Shown: positions 1-6,078 of the stretch, piece after piece
Layout of the letters: every line of letters begins with the position of its first letter
Position numbering within the stretch: position 1 is the first letter of the stretch
DNA from: Actinomycetes bacterium
Lineage (GTDB): Bacteria > Actinomycetota > Acidimicrobiia > Acidimicrobiales > RAAP-2
Assembly (NCBI GenBank): GCA_021799915.1
Contig: JAJYZN010000097.1
Span: forward strand, 1-9,892
Direction: 5' to 3'
Length of the DNA stretch: 9,892 nt
Translations under genes and position numbers: made by a program
Notes under the pieces: model-generated
What the model was told of the DNA's origin: nothing
Databases searched by the model: none
Seen by the model: only the letters and a program-made list of their open reading frames with translations

Positions 1-861
1 CTCGCGGCCCGGCGGCCGGCGCAGCAGCAGCGAGATCTGCCGGTAGGCCTCGGCCTGTTTGGACAAGTCGTCGTAGACGATGAGGGCAGCCTCGCCGTTC
101 TCCATCCAATGCTGGCCCATGGCGCAACCGGCGTACGGGGCAAGGTACTTGAACGGCGCCGGATCGCCGGCCGACGCCACGACCACCACGGTGTAGTCGA
201 GCGCGCCGTGGGCCGACAACGTGCTCACCGTCTGAGCTACCGACGAATTCTTCTGACCGATGGCCACGTAGATGCACTTCACCCCTTGGCCCTGCTGGTT
301 GAGGATGGTGTCGATCGCCACCGTGGTCTTGCCGGTCTTGCGGTCGCCGATGATGAGCTCGCGCTGGCCGCGGCCGATGGGGGTCATTGCGTCGATGGCC
401 TTGATACCGGTCTGCAGCGGCTCTTCGACCGGCTGGCGCCCGACGATCCCGGGTGCCTGTACCTCCATCCGCCGCTGCTCGGACGCCGCGATCGGTCCCT
501 TGCCGTCGAGCGGCTCGCCCAACGCGCTCACCACCCGTCCCAAGAGCGCGTCGCCGACTGGCACCGAGAGGATCCGGCCGGTGGCTTTGACGATCTGCTC
601 TTCCTCCAAAGAGTCGACGTCACCGAGCACCACTGCCCCGATCGTGTCTTCGTCGAGGTTCAGCGCCAAACCGAGCGTCCCATCCTCGAACTCCAAGAGC
701 TCGTTCACGGCAGCACCGGGTAGCCCGGACACCCGGGCGATGCCGTCACCGACTTCGACCACCCGCCCGATCTGCTCGGTGGCCACCTCGGGCGTGTACT
801 GCTCCACGTGGCGCTCCAGCGCCGCCGTGATCTCGCTGGCGTCGATCGTCAGCTCTGCCAT
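1..861 (-). CDS. atpA: ATP synthase F1 subunit alpha (N-terminal part, runs off left edge)
   Basis: Alpha subunit of the F1 catalytic head, which alternates with beta and binds non-catalytic nucleotide. The first 287 residues are visible; the family is usually a little over 500 long, so about the last 45 percent lies beyond base 1. Visible in the translation: the beta-barrel domain (about residues 25-95, with [11 protein letters not shown]), then the nucleotide-binding domain with P-loop GDRKTGKT at 172-179, AIGQKNSSV at about 201-209, the Walker B-like ALIVYDD at 259-265, and [10 protein letters not shown] at the edge. All expected motifs are intact. The ATG at 861 overlaps the atpH stop by one base (TGATG) and is preceded by a GGAGG-type ribosome binding site inside the end of atpH, so translation is probably coupled. 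It is the last visible gene of the atp run; gamma, beta and epsilon genes would be expected further left. Identification is certain. Confidence 0.98.
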   Translation of the reverse strand, partial: MAELTIDASEITAALERHVEQYTPEVATEQIGRVVEVGDGIARVSGLPGAAVNELLEFEDGTLGLALNLDEDTIGAVVLGDVDSLEEEQIVKATGRILSVPVGDALLGRVVSALGEPLDGKGPIAASEQRRMEVQAPGIVGRQPVEEPLQTGIKAIDAMTPIGRGQRELIIGDRKTGKTTVAIDTILNQQGQGVKCIYVAIGQKNSSVAQTVSTLSAHGALDYTVVVVASAGDPAPFKYLAPYAGCAMGQHWMENGEAALIVYDDLSKQAEAYRQISLLLRRPPGRE

Positions 862-1868
862 CAGCTCTCTCCCTCCGGTTCCTGTGCTCCTCTTCCACTG
901 ACCGACCCGTCGGCACGACCCGCTCCTTGAGCGGCCTCACCCGCATCGGAGAGCCGGGTCCGCCCGCCGCCGAACCCCCGGTCGGCCCAGCCGGCAGCGG
1001 CCATGTGGTCCTCGAGCAGGTCCAATCTTCCCCGCGCGGTGGCATCCACCTGGAGGTCGCCGATCCGCACCCTCACGCCGGCCAGCAGCGACGGCTCGAC
1101 CACCACCTGGAGCTCGACCGGGCGGCCGGTCAGCCGGTCCAGCGAGGCCACGAGCTGCTCACGCTCCTGGGAACCCATCTCTCGCGCCGACGCCACGAGG
1201 GCGACCCTCCAGCCACGAACATCGGCCACGTGCTCCACCAGCCAGTGCAGGGTGCCGACGAGGTCCCGAGGGCGCCCCGCCGCAACGGCGTAGTCCACCA
1301 TGCGAGCCGTCGCCGGCTGCACTTTGCCGACGACAAGGTCCTCCACCACGCCCCGGCGCACCTTGGCAGGCAGGTCCCTGTCGGTCAGCGCGCCGCGCAG
1401 TGCCGGTGCGGTCTCCACCGTCCGGGCGAACCGGAAGAGCTCGTCCTCGATCTCGTCGAGCTGCTCGGGCACCGACTCCTCGCACAGTGCGGTCGCGAAG
1501 CCCCCTACCCGGTCCCGTGACGCCAAGTGCCCGAGCGGCCCCGGCACCACGTCCTGCCCGTCGGCCACGTGGTGTGCGTAGTGGGCTATCCAGGCGAGGG
1601 CGGCCGGCACCGCCGGTCCAGCCACCGAGCCGGCAGCGAACCGAACGACTCGTCGGACCTCGTCGTCGACCCGACCCTGGAGGAGGTCGTCGAGCAACGC
1701 CCGGCGTGCTGCCGCCGGCACCGCCGTATCGGTCATCGCCGCGCTGAGCCTGGGGTGGTTCACGATCAGGTGCTCGACTGCTGCCGCGCCGGCCGCGCGT
1801 TCGACGGCGCGCGTGTCGGGAGCCATCCCGAGGACTGCCGCCGCGTAGCCTTCGAGGCGAGCTGTCAT
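861..1868 (-). CDS. atpH: ATP synthase subunit delta, long form with duplicated N-terminal domain
   Basis: Delta subunit, which ties the b stalk to the top of F1. It has 335 residues, against about 180 for the common bacterial form; actinobacterial deltas of about 270 are known. By eye it contains two copies of the helical N-terminal domain: copy 1 at about 22-103, copy 2 at about 137-218. These align without gaps at an offset of 116 over residues 39-95/155-211, with 18 of 57 identical, including TD, P, RR, DL, G-x-V and LxW. Copy 2 continues into the usual C-terminal part ([11 protein letters not shown] at 220-230, then [15 protein letters not shown] at 261-275). The last 45 or so residues are Gly/Ala/Glu-rich and resemble no delta domain I know. 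The ATG at 1868 overlaps the atpF stop by four bases (ATGA). Its own ribosome binding site is weak (GGGAG about 12 bases upstream), which fits coupling to atpF. Confidence 0.95.
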   Translation of the reverse strand: MTARLEGYAAAVLGMAPDTRAVERAAGAAAVEHLIVNHPRLSAAMTDTAVPAAARRALLDDLLQGRVDDEVRRVVRFAAGSVAGPAVPAALAWIAHYAHHVADGQDVVPGPLGHLASRDRVGGFATALCEESVPEQLDEIEDELFRFARTVETAPALRGALTDRDLPAKVRRGVVEDLVVGKVQPATARMVDYAVAAGRPRDLVGTLHWLVEHVADVRGWRVALVASAREMGSQEREQLVASLDRLTGRPVELQVVVEPSLLAGVRVRIGDLQVDATARGRLDLLEDHMAAAGWADRGFGGGRTRLSDAGEAAQGAGRADGSVSGRGAQEPEGES

Positions 1869-2434
1869 TGCCGCGAACCGCTCCCTGCCGAGCCCCCCGA
1901 AGAGCTCCCCGCAGCCGCCGATCCGGCAGCCTCACCGCCGGCGGCCAGTGCCGCCGCCGCCTCGTCGATGAGGGTCCGGTGCGCCTCGATGTCGACCTCT
2001 CTCCCGAGGATCCGTTCCACCACGTCGACGACGAGCTGGCCCAGGCGTGCTGCCGCTTCTTCGACTGCCCGCTCGCGGGCCAAGCGCACCTCGGCCTCGG
2101 CCGCCGACAGGAGCCGCTCGTACTCGGCTTGCCCTCGGGCCTGGGCGTCGGTGCTCACCTGCTCTGCCGTGCGGTTCGCCTGGGCGACGATCTCTCGAGC
2201 CTGCTGCCGAGCCTGGTCGAGCGCCGCTCGGCGCTCCTCGTCAGCGGCAGCCGCGTCAGACTTGGCCTCCTCGGCTGCTTCCAGCTCTGCTCTGATCCTC
2301 TCGGTCCGCCGGGTCAGAGCTGCGTTCAGCGGTGGAAGGACGACCCTGGCGATGAACACCAGCACGATGACAAACGCGACCAATTCAACGATGAAGGTCG
2401 CATTGGGCACGAGGAAATCGCTGCCGATCATCAT
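1865..2434 (-). CDS. atpF: ATP synthase F0 subunit b
   Basis: Peripheral stalk subunit b, 189 residues, slightly longer than the usual 155-180. A single membrane helix lies at about 14-34 (FIVELVAFVIVLVFIARVVL). It is followed by a long charged, Ala/Glu/Arg/Gln-rich coiled-coil stretch from about 40 to 145 with no proline, as expected for the b dimer. The end (about 160-189) is Ala, Gly and Ser-rich and looks disordered. The gene is separate from delta, unlike the mycobacterial b-delta fusion. The start is the first of two adjacent ATGs at 2434, behind a GGGGGTG sequence seven bases upstream. It overlaps atpH by four bases. The 104-base gap to atpE contains a small perfect inverted repeat (2467-2480, five-base arms, four-base loop) but no terminator-like T run, so co-transcription with atpE is likely. 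Confidence 0.97.
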   Translation of the reverse strand: MMIGSDFLVPNATFIVELVAFVIVLVFIARVVLPPLNAALTRRTERIRAELEAAEEAKSDAAAADEERRAALDQARQQAREIVAQANRTAEQVSTDAQARGQAEYERLLSAAEAEVRLARERAVEEAAARLGQLVVDVVERILGREVDIEAHRTLIDEAAAALAAGGEAAGSAAAGSSSGGSAGSGSRQ

Positions 2435-2538
2435 GTGCTGTCACCCCCGCGGCGGACCTCGCCAAGGCGCTGTGGAGCGCGGCCACACGACGGGCGCGAC
2501 CGCACCTCAGTGGGATGCCGTCCAATCAACGTCGAGCC

Positions 2539-2799
2539 CTACTTCCCAAGTGAGAACACGAACAGGGCGGTGAACGCCAAATTGATGAAGTACATTGCCT
2601 CCACCAATCCGACGGTCAGGAACATGATCGTAAACAGCCGTCCCTGCGCCTCGGGCTGCCGGGCTACTCCGGCAATGGTCTGGCTTCCCGCCAGCCCGTC
2701 ACCGATGGCTGCGCCGACGGCACCGCCACCCAGCGCAAGGCCACCGCCGATCATCGCGCCGGCCAGCTTGATCGCTTCGGGCGTCGTCTCTACTGCCAT
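2539..2799 (-). CDS. atpE: ATP synthase F0 subunit c (rotor ring)
   Basis: Proteolipid that forms the proton-driven rotor ring; 86 residues, normal length. Two membrane helices: a Gly-rich one at about 12-35 ([18 protein letters not shown] at 18-35) and one at about 57-82. The polar loop has ARQPEAQ at 46-52. The ion-carrying carboxylate is Glu67 in [13 protein letters not shown]. It is followed by Ala-Met rather than Ser or Thr, and there is no Gln in helix 1 for sodium binding, so it is most likely proton-specific. The sequence is close to mycobacterial AtpE, but Met69 stands where most mycobacteria have Ala63 (see findings). The ATG at 2799 has the best ribosome binding site of the window, AAGGAG nine bases upstream within an A-rich patch, which suits a subunit needed in excess. 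The 70-base gap to atpB contains a nine-base direct repeat. Confidence 0.98.
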   Translation of the reverse strand: MAVETTPEAIKLAGAMIGGGLALGGGAVGAAIGDGLAGSQTIAGVARQPEAQGRLFTIMFLTVGLVEAMYFINLAFTALFVFSLGK

Positions 2800-2830
2800 G
2801 TCCTACGTCTCCTTTTTCTCTGTGTTCCGC

Positions 2831-2851
2831 TTGGTATGGACTTTGGTATGG
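2831..2851 (-). repeat. 9-bp direct repeat in the atpB-atpE intergenic region
   Basis: On the minus (coding) strand CCATACCAA occurs twice (2851-2843 and 2839-2831), spaced at a 12-base period. It lies 32-52 bases upstream of the atpE start and before its A-rich ribosome binding site. This is the least G+C-rich non-coding patch of the window. A role in mRNA stability or translation of atpE is possible but only inferred. Confidence 0.6.
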
Positions 2852-2869
2852 TCTCTTCGCTGCCCGAGC

Positions 2870-3733
2870 TCACCGCCTACCGGCGAGCTCGCTCTCCCCC
2901 TGGTCGGATGCCGTAGGCGACCCCGCCGCCTCCACCCGGAGCAGATCTTCCTCCCCGTCGTGCTCTGAGCTCATCGCCACGTCGAAGTAAAGGATCGTGA
3001 GCAGGGCGAAGATGAACGCCTGGATCGCCCCGACGCCGAGGTCGAACACCTTCCAGACCGGGTTGATGATGAGCACCACCACCTCGCCGATCGGGAGCGA
3101 CGCGAGCTTCCAGTCGCCCAGAGCGGCGATGAGGGAGAGCATGAGGGCACCCGAGAGCAGGTTGCCGAAGAGCCGCAGCGCCAGGGTGATCGGCTTGGCG
3201 ATCTCCTCGACGAGGTTGATGAAGAGGTTGAACGGCATGAGGTACACCGGGAATGGGTGCAGCAGGTAGTGCTTCACGTAGCCCACCGGCCCCCGCGACC
3301 TCACCGACGCGATGTGCACGAGCACGATCACGAAGATGGCCAGCGCGAGGGGGAGATTGATGTCCCCGGTGGGGGCCGGCAACCACTCGTAGGTGCTGCC
3401 CAATCCGACCGCCTCGAAGACGTTGCACACCAAGATGAAGACGAACAGTGCGACCGCAAGAGGAATGATGCTCGTGCCCGCCGGGCCGATCGAGCCTTCG
3501 ACCTGGGCCGTGACGGCCTCGACCATCATCTCCCACGCGGCCTGCATGCGTCCGGGCACGCCACTGGTGACCTGGCGCCGCAACGCGAGACCGAGCAGTC
3601 CGACGACGACCATGGCGGCCACCGTCGCCCAGATCGTGTCCATGTTGAGGGTCAGTCCGAAGACTTTCCTCTGGATGTGGAGCCCCACTGTGATCTGTGC
3701 CGCCAGGAGCACGGGTCGAGCCACCAGGTCCAT
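2870..3733 (-). CDS. atpB: ATP synthase F0 subunit a
   Basis: Stator subunit a, which forms the two proton half-channels against the c ring. It has 287 residues, within the family range. Five to six hydrophobic segments are visible at about 33-51, 88-110, 127-145, 160-176, 183-205 and 215-251. The essential arginine is Arg187 in LALRLFGNLLSG, preceded by EEIAKPI at 176-182; Gln238 in GAIQAF fits the conserved glutamine of the last helix. PTGDINLP at 121-128 is also a family signature. The C-terminal 30 residues are hydrophilic and poorly conserved. The ATG at 3733 lies three bases after the atpI stop, with GGAG eight bases upstream inside the end of atpI, so the two are translated together. 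No key residue is missing. Confidence 0.98.
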   Translation of the reverse strand: MDLVARPVLLAAQITVGLHIQRKVFGLTLNMDTIWATVAAMVVVGLLGLALRRQVTSGVPGRMQAAWEMMVEAVTAQVEGSIGPAGTSIIPLAVALFVFILVCNVFEAVGLGSTYEWLPAPTGDINLPLALAIFVIVLVHIASVRSRGPVGYVKHYLLHPFPVYLMPFNLFINLVEEIAKPITLALRLFGNLLSGALMLSLIAALGDWKLASLPIGEVVVLIINPVWKVFDLGVGAIQAFIFALLTILYFDVAMSSEHDGEEDLLRVEAAGSPTASDQGESELAGRR

Positions 3734-3736
3734 CGC

Positions 3737-4216
3737 TCAGGCTCCCTCGCCGCCGGGCTCTACGGGGACCGGCGGCAGCTCGGGCACCGCTCCGTCCTCG
3801 CCACCCGCGACGCCTGTGGCTCCGACGTGCCCCATCTTGAACATGGAGCGGGCCACGTTCGCCAGCAGGAGCCCTTGGAACACCGCAAGGCCCGCCATCA
3901 CGCCCACCCCGAGCTCGAAGTCTGCGAACAGGAGGCCAAGGGCGATGACCGAGATGACGCTCAGACGGCCCATGGTGTTCAACGCGAGCGGACGTCGCCG
4001 ATTCTCGTCCTCGCGCTCGCCGACCTTGGCCACCGATCGCTGGATGAGGCGGAAGTTGAAGATCCCGAGACCCAGGCCGATGCAGAACCCAAGCCCGATC
4101 AACGACGCCCCGAGCAGCGCGCAGCCGACGAGGCCCAGGAGCCCGACGACCACGGCACCGAGCACGGTGCGGCGTGACACGGCAGCCACGTCGGGGAGCG
4201 AAAAACTGGCGAACAC
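3737..4216 (-). CDS. atpI: AtpI-family membrane protein upstream of atpB
   Basis: Protein of 159 residues with four hydrophobic segments at about 17-34, 37-54, 84-101 and 104-121. The hairpin between the second and third carries NFRLIQRSVAKVGERE, typical of the ATP synthase I family. AtpI proteins are thought to help assemble or stabilise the c ring; they are not part of the finished enzyme. Length, position and hydrophobic pattern match the actinobacterial gene just before atpB (Rv1303 in M. tuberculosis, from memory). The C-terminal 30 residues are Gly/Pro/Glu-rich and probably disordered. The chosen start is a GTG at 4216 preceded by AAGGAG only four bases away, which is short but strong; no better start lies downstream before the first membrane segment. 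A small inverted repeat (4234-4250) sits just ahead of it. Confidence 0.88.
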   Translation of the reverse strand: MFASFSLPDVAAVSRRTVLGAVVVGLLGLVGCALLGASLIGLGFCIGLGLGIFNFRLIQRSVAKVGEREDENRRRPLALNTMGRLSVISVIALGLLFADFELGVGVMAGLAVFQGLLLANVARSMFKMGHVGATGVAGGEDGAVPELPPVPVEPGGEGA

Positions 4217-4233
4217 GGCTCTCCTTACACCTT

Positions 4234-4250
4234 CGGGCTTCGGTAGCCCG
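4234..4250. other. Small inverted repeat ahead of atpI
   Basis: Six-base perfect arms (CGGGCT / AGCCCG) around a five-base loop, in the 97-base gap between the AtpZ-like gene and atpI. It ends about nine bases before the AAGGAG ribosome binding site of atpI on the minus strand. No T run follows, so it is not a standard terminator. It could be an mRNA processing or stability hairpin, or chance in a GC-rich sequence. Confidence 0.35.
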
Positions 4251-4313
4251 GCCCTTGCAGTCGGTCCAGCCGATGACGGCCACCGCCCGCGGGGGCGATC
4301 CGGCCACGACAGC

Positions 4314-4634
4314 CTAGAGGAACTTGCGGACCTGGGCCACGGAGAGCAGCACCGCCGAGACGATCCCGAAGGCCAGCCCCACGAAGGTCAGCCACGGCGC
4401 AGTCCCGAGCGCAGCGTCGAGCCCGTACCCGATCGCCCCTCCTCCCACGATGCTGATGGCACAGGCAGTGCCCAGCCAGAAGAAGTCGGCCAGGCGGGGA
4501 GCCCGTCCAGGCTGCCCCCCACCAGGCGGTCCCACACCAGGCGGTCCCGCGGGGGGCTGCCCCCCACCAGGCGGTCCCGCTGGGGGCGGTCCCCCAGGGG
4601 GCGGGGCCTCGGGAGGCGGGTGACCTTCGACCAT
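4314..4634 (-). CDS. AtpZ/AtpI-like small membrane protein with Pro/Gly-rich N-terminus
   Basis: Protein of 106 residues. Residues 1-47 are almost only Pro, Gly, Ala and Gln, in a repetitive pattern (PPAGPPGGGQ, then PPAGPPGVG, then PPGGGQ). Two hydrophobic helices follow at about 51-72 and 80-100, with GYGLDAALGTAPWLTFVGLAFG at 69-90. That part matches the two-helix AtpZ family (ATPase gene 1), whose members sit at the head of atp operons and are linked to assembly and to ion effects on ATP synthase. The Pro-rich head is not part of the usual family and is unusual in length. The ATG at 4634 is the only Met; no good ribosome binding site precedes it. The gene lies 61 bases after the wecA stop and 97 before atpI. 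Family assignment rests on the helix pattern and context. Confidence 0.78.
   Translation of the reverse strand: MVEGHPPPEAPPPGGPPPAGPPGGGQPPAGPPGVGPPGGGQPGRAPRLADFFWLGTACAISIVGGGAIGYGLDAALGTAPWLTFVGLAFGIVSAVLLSVAQVRKFL
4511..4620. repeat. GC-rich imperfect tandem repeat inside the AtpZ-like gene
   Basis: A 23-base sequence is present exactly at 4511-4533 and 4556-4578, with a shorter copy (CACCAGGCGGTCCCGC) between them from about 4535. Further degenerate units extend to about 4620. The repeat encodes the Pro/Gly/Gln-rich head of the AtpZ-like protein and keeps its frame. Confidence 0.8.
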
Positions 4635-4648
4635 GGCCGGGCCGCGCC

Positions 4649-4680
4649 GTATCAGTCGCTGGAAGAGGAGGGGGCGTCAA
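4649..4680 (-). promoter_or_regulatory. Weak promoter-like sequence before the AtpZ-like gene
   Basis: On the minus strand TTGACG (4680-4675) is followed after 20 bases by TGATAC (4654-4649). It sits in the 61-base gap before the AtpZ-like ATG. The -35 match is good, but the spacer is longer than the optimal 17-18 and the -10 box is weak, so this is a tentative call. It could provide an extra start for the atp genes independent of rpiB-glyA-wecA. Confidence 0.22.
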
Positions 4681-4695
4681 GCCGGTATCCAGATG

Positions 4696-6048
4696 TCACG
4701 CGCCGTGCGCCGCGCCGACGCCGTCACCGGGGCGCAGGCGCGCCTTTCGGGGAGTGGCGAGGTGGGGATTTGACACGCTCTCATCATCGCACCCGAGCGG
4801 CCCACTCGGCAAAATCGCACGATCCCGCCCGCGATCGCCCCCGGAAGCCCCGCTCGCGTCGCCGGCCAGGAGCCCTGTCTCCGCTGCGGGGTCCGAAGCG
4901 CCGGGCGGGGCTGGGGGACCCGAGTCGTCTCCCCCGTTGCCGTCACCCCTGCGGTGGAGGCCGGGGTGGAAGAACGTGTACAGCGCGACACCCAGGGCAG
5001 CCGCGCCGAAGGGGATGACGGCGTTGAGCTGGCGGTCGAAGAGGGGGAACAGGAGGAAGCCCGAGAGCAGGGCGGTCCACGCCCACAGGATGAGGACGCT
5101 GCGCCGGTGGCCGTGCCCGAGCCGGAGCAGGCGGTGATGGAAGTGGTCGCGGTCCGGCGTGTGGAACGCGGTCCCGTGGGCCGTACGCCGGATGAAGGCG
5201 AAGACCATGTCGACCAGCGGGACGCCGAGGATGAACACGGGAATGAACAGCGGGGCGAAGAAGAAATAGGTGATGCCACTGGTGGGCGACGTGACCGGGA
5301 TCCGCCCCCCGATCACCATGGTCGACGCGGACATGAGCAGTCCGAGCAGCAGCGCGCCGGCATCCCCCATGAACATCTTCGCCGGATGGAAATTGAAGGG
5401 CAGGAACCCGAGGCAGATCCCGCACGCCATCACCGCGATCAGCACCCCCACGTTGTCGGGCAGCAGCGTCCCGATCTGCATCAGGCGGATCCCGTAGATC
5501 GCCAGGGCGCCAGAGCCGATGGCGACCACCCCGGCTGCCAGCCCGTCGAGCCCGTCGATCAGGTTGATGGCGTTGGTGAGGGCGATGACCCACACGGCCA
5601 TGATGAGCGGCGTCACGTCCGGCGTGAGCGAGACGAACCCGGCGAGCGGGACCTTGAACTCGTAGAGGGTGACGCCGAGGAAGTACAGGATGCTGGCAGC
5701 GAGCACCTGGCCGGCGACCTTGGCCGGAGCCGACATGTCACGAGCGTCGTCGATGAGCCCGACGGCAAAGATGGCAGCGGCCGCCAGGACCACGCCCATG
5801 GGCTCCGACGAGCTGGCGAAAACCGCTCGGAGCGCCGGGATGTTGGCAGCGGCGATCATCGCCACGAGAAAGCCGACGAACATTGCCGCTCCCCCGCCGT
5901 AGGGGGTGGGACGCTCGTGCACCCTGCGTTCGTCGGGCATTGCGACGAGCCCGGCCTTGGCCGATAGCCACCGGGCGGGTGCGCAGCACAGCGCCGTCAC
6001 CCCGGCGGCCACCACCAGGACCACGACGTACCACCCGATCGGCGGCAT
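4696..6048 (-). CDS. wecA: Polyprenyl-phosphate HexNAc-1-phosphate transferase (WecA/TagO/MraY superfamily)
   Basis: Integral membrane enzyme that transfers a sugar-1-phosphate, probably GlcNAc-1-phosphate from UDP-GlcNAc, to a polyprenyl phosphate. This is the first step of a cell-envelope glycan. It has 450 residues from the ATG at 6048, with about ten hydrophobic segments up to residue 360. Motifs in order: GLIDDARD at 97-104 (metal-binding Asp pair 100/101), NAINLIDGLDGLAAG at 159-173, NFHPAKMFMGDAG at 219-231, and HTPDRDHFHHRL at 296-307, the HxHHR-type loop that points to the WecA/TagO branch rather than MraY. The tail from about 364 on is Gly/Asp/Pro/Ser-rich, hydrophilic and not part of the family. 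The start at 6048 has GGAG eight bases upstream; a GTG at 6063 is possible but would include that site. It sits 30 bases after glyA. The position before atpI matches the gene named rfe in mycobacteria. Confidence 0.93.
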   Translation of the reverse strand: MPPIGWYVVVLVVAAGVTALCCAPARWLSAKAGLVAMPDERRVHERPTPYGGGAAMFVGFLVAMIAAANIPALRAVFASSSEPMGVVLAAAAIFAVGLIDDARDMSAPAKVAGQVLAASILYFLGVTLYEFKVPLAGFVSLTPDVTPLIMAVWVIALTNAINLIDGLDGLAAGVVAIGSGALAIYGIRLMQIGTLLPDNVGVLIAVMACGICLGFLPFNFHPAKMFMGDAGALLLGLLMSASTMVIGGRIPVTSPTSGITYFFFAPLFIPVFILGVPLVDMVFAFIRRTAHGTAFHTPDRDHFHHRLLRLGHGHRRSVLILWAWTALLSGFLLFPLFDRQLNAVIPFGAAALGVALYTFFHPGLHRRGDGNGGDDSGPPAPPGASDPAAETGLLAGDASGASGGDRGRDRAILPSGPLGCDDESVSNPHLATPRKARLRPGDGVGAAHGA

Positions 6049-6078
6049 GGTGCCAGCTCCCACCGCCGCGGCCTCGGC

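Noticed and set aside
2467..2480. Inverted repeat between atpE and atpF considered as a terminator
   Set aside because: Five-base arms and no T run; such repeats occur by chance in sequence of this composition.
4234..4250. Inverted repeat considered as a transcription terminator between the AtpZ-like gene and atpI
   Set aside because: No T run follows on the minus strand, the stem is only six base pairs, and termination inside the atp operon is unlikely.
3393..5018. Plus-strand open frame of 541 codons across the atpB-atpI-atpZ-wecA region
   Set aside because: It crosses four real minus-strand genes, has a Pro/Arg/Ser/Thr-rich composition and no motif; lack of stops is expected at this G+C.
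4954..5967. Long plus-strand open frame (337 codons) opposite the WecA-type gene
   Set aside because: Antisense shadow in a GC-rich gene: Glu/Arg/His/Asp/Gly-rich composition with no recognisable domain, while the opposite strand carries all WecA motifs.
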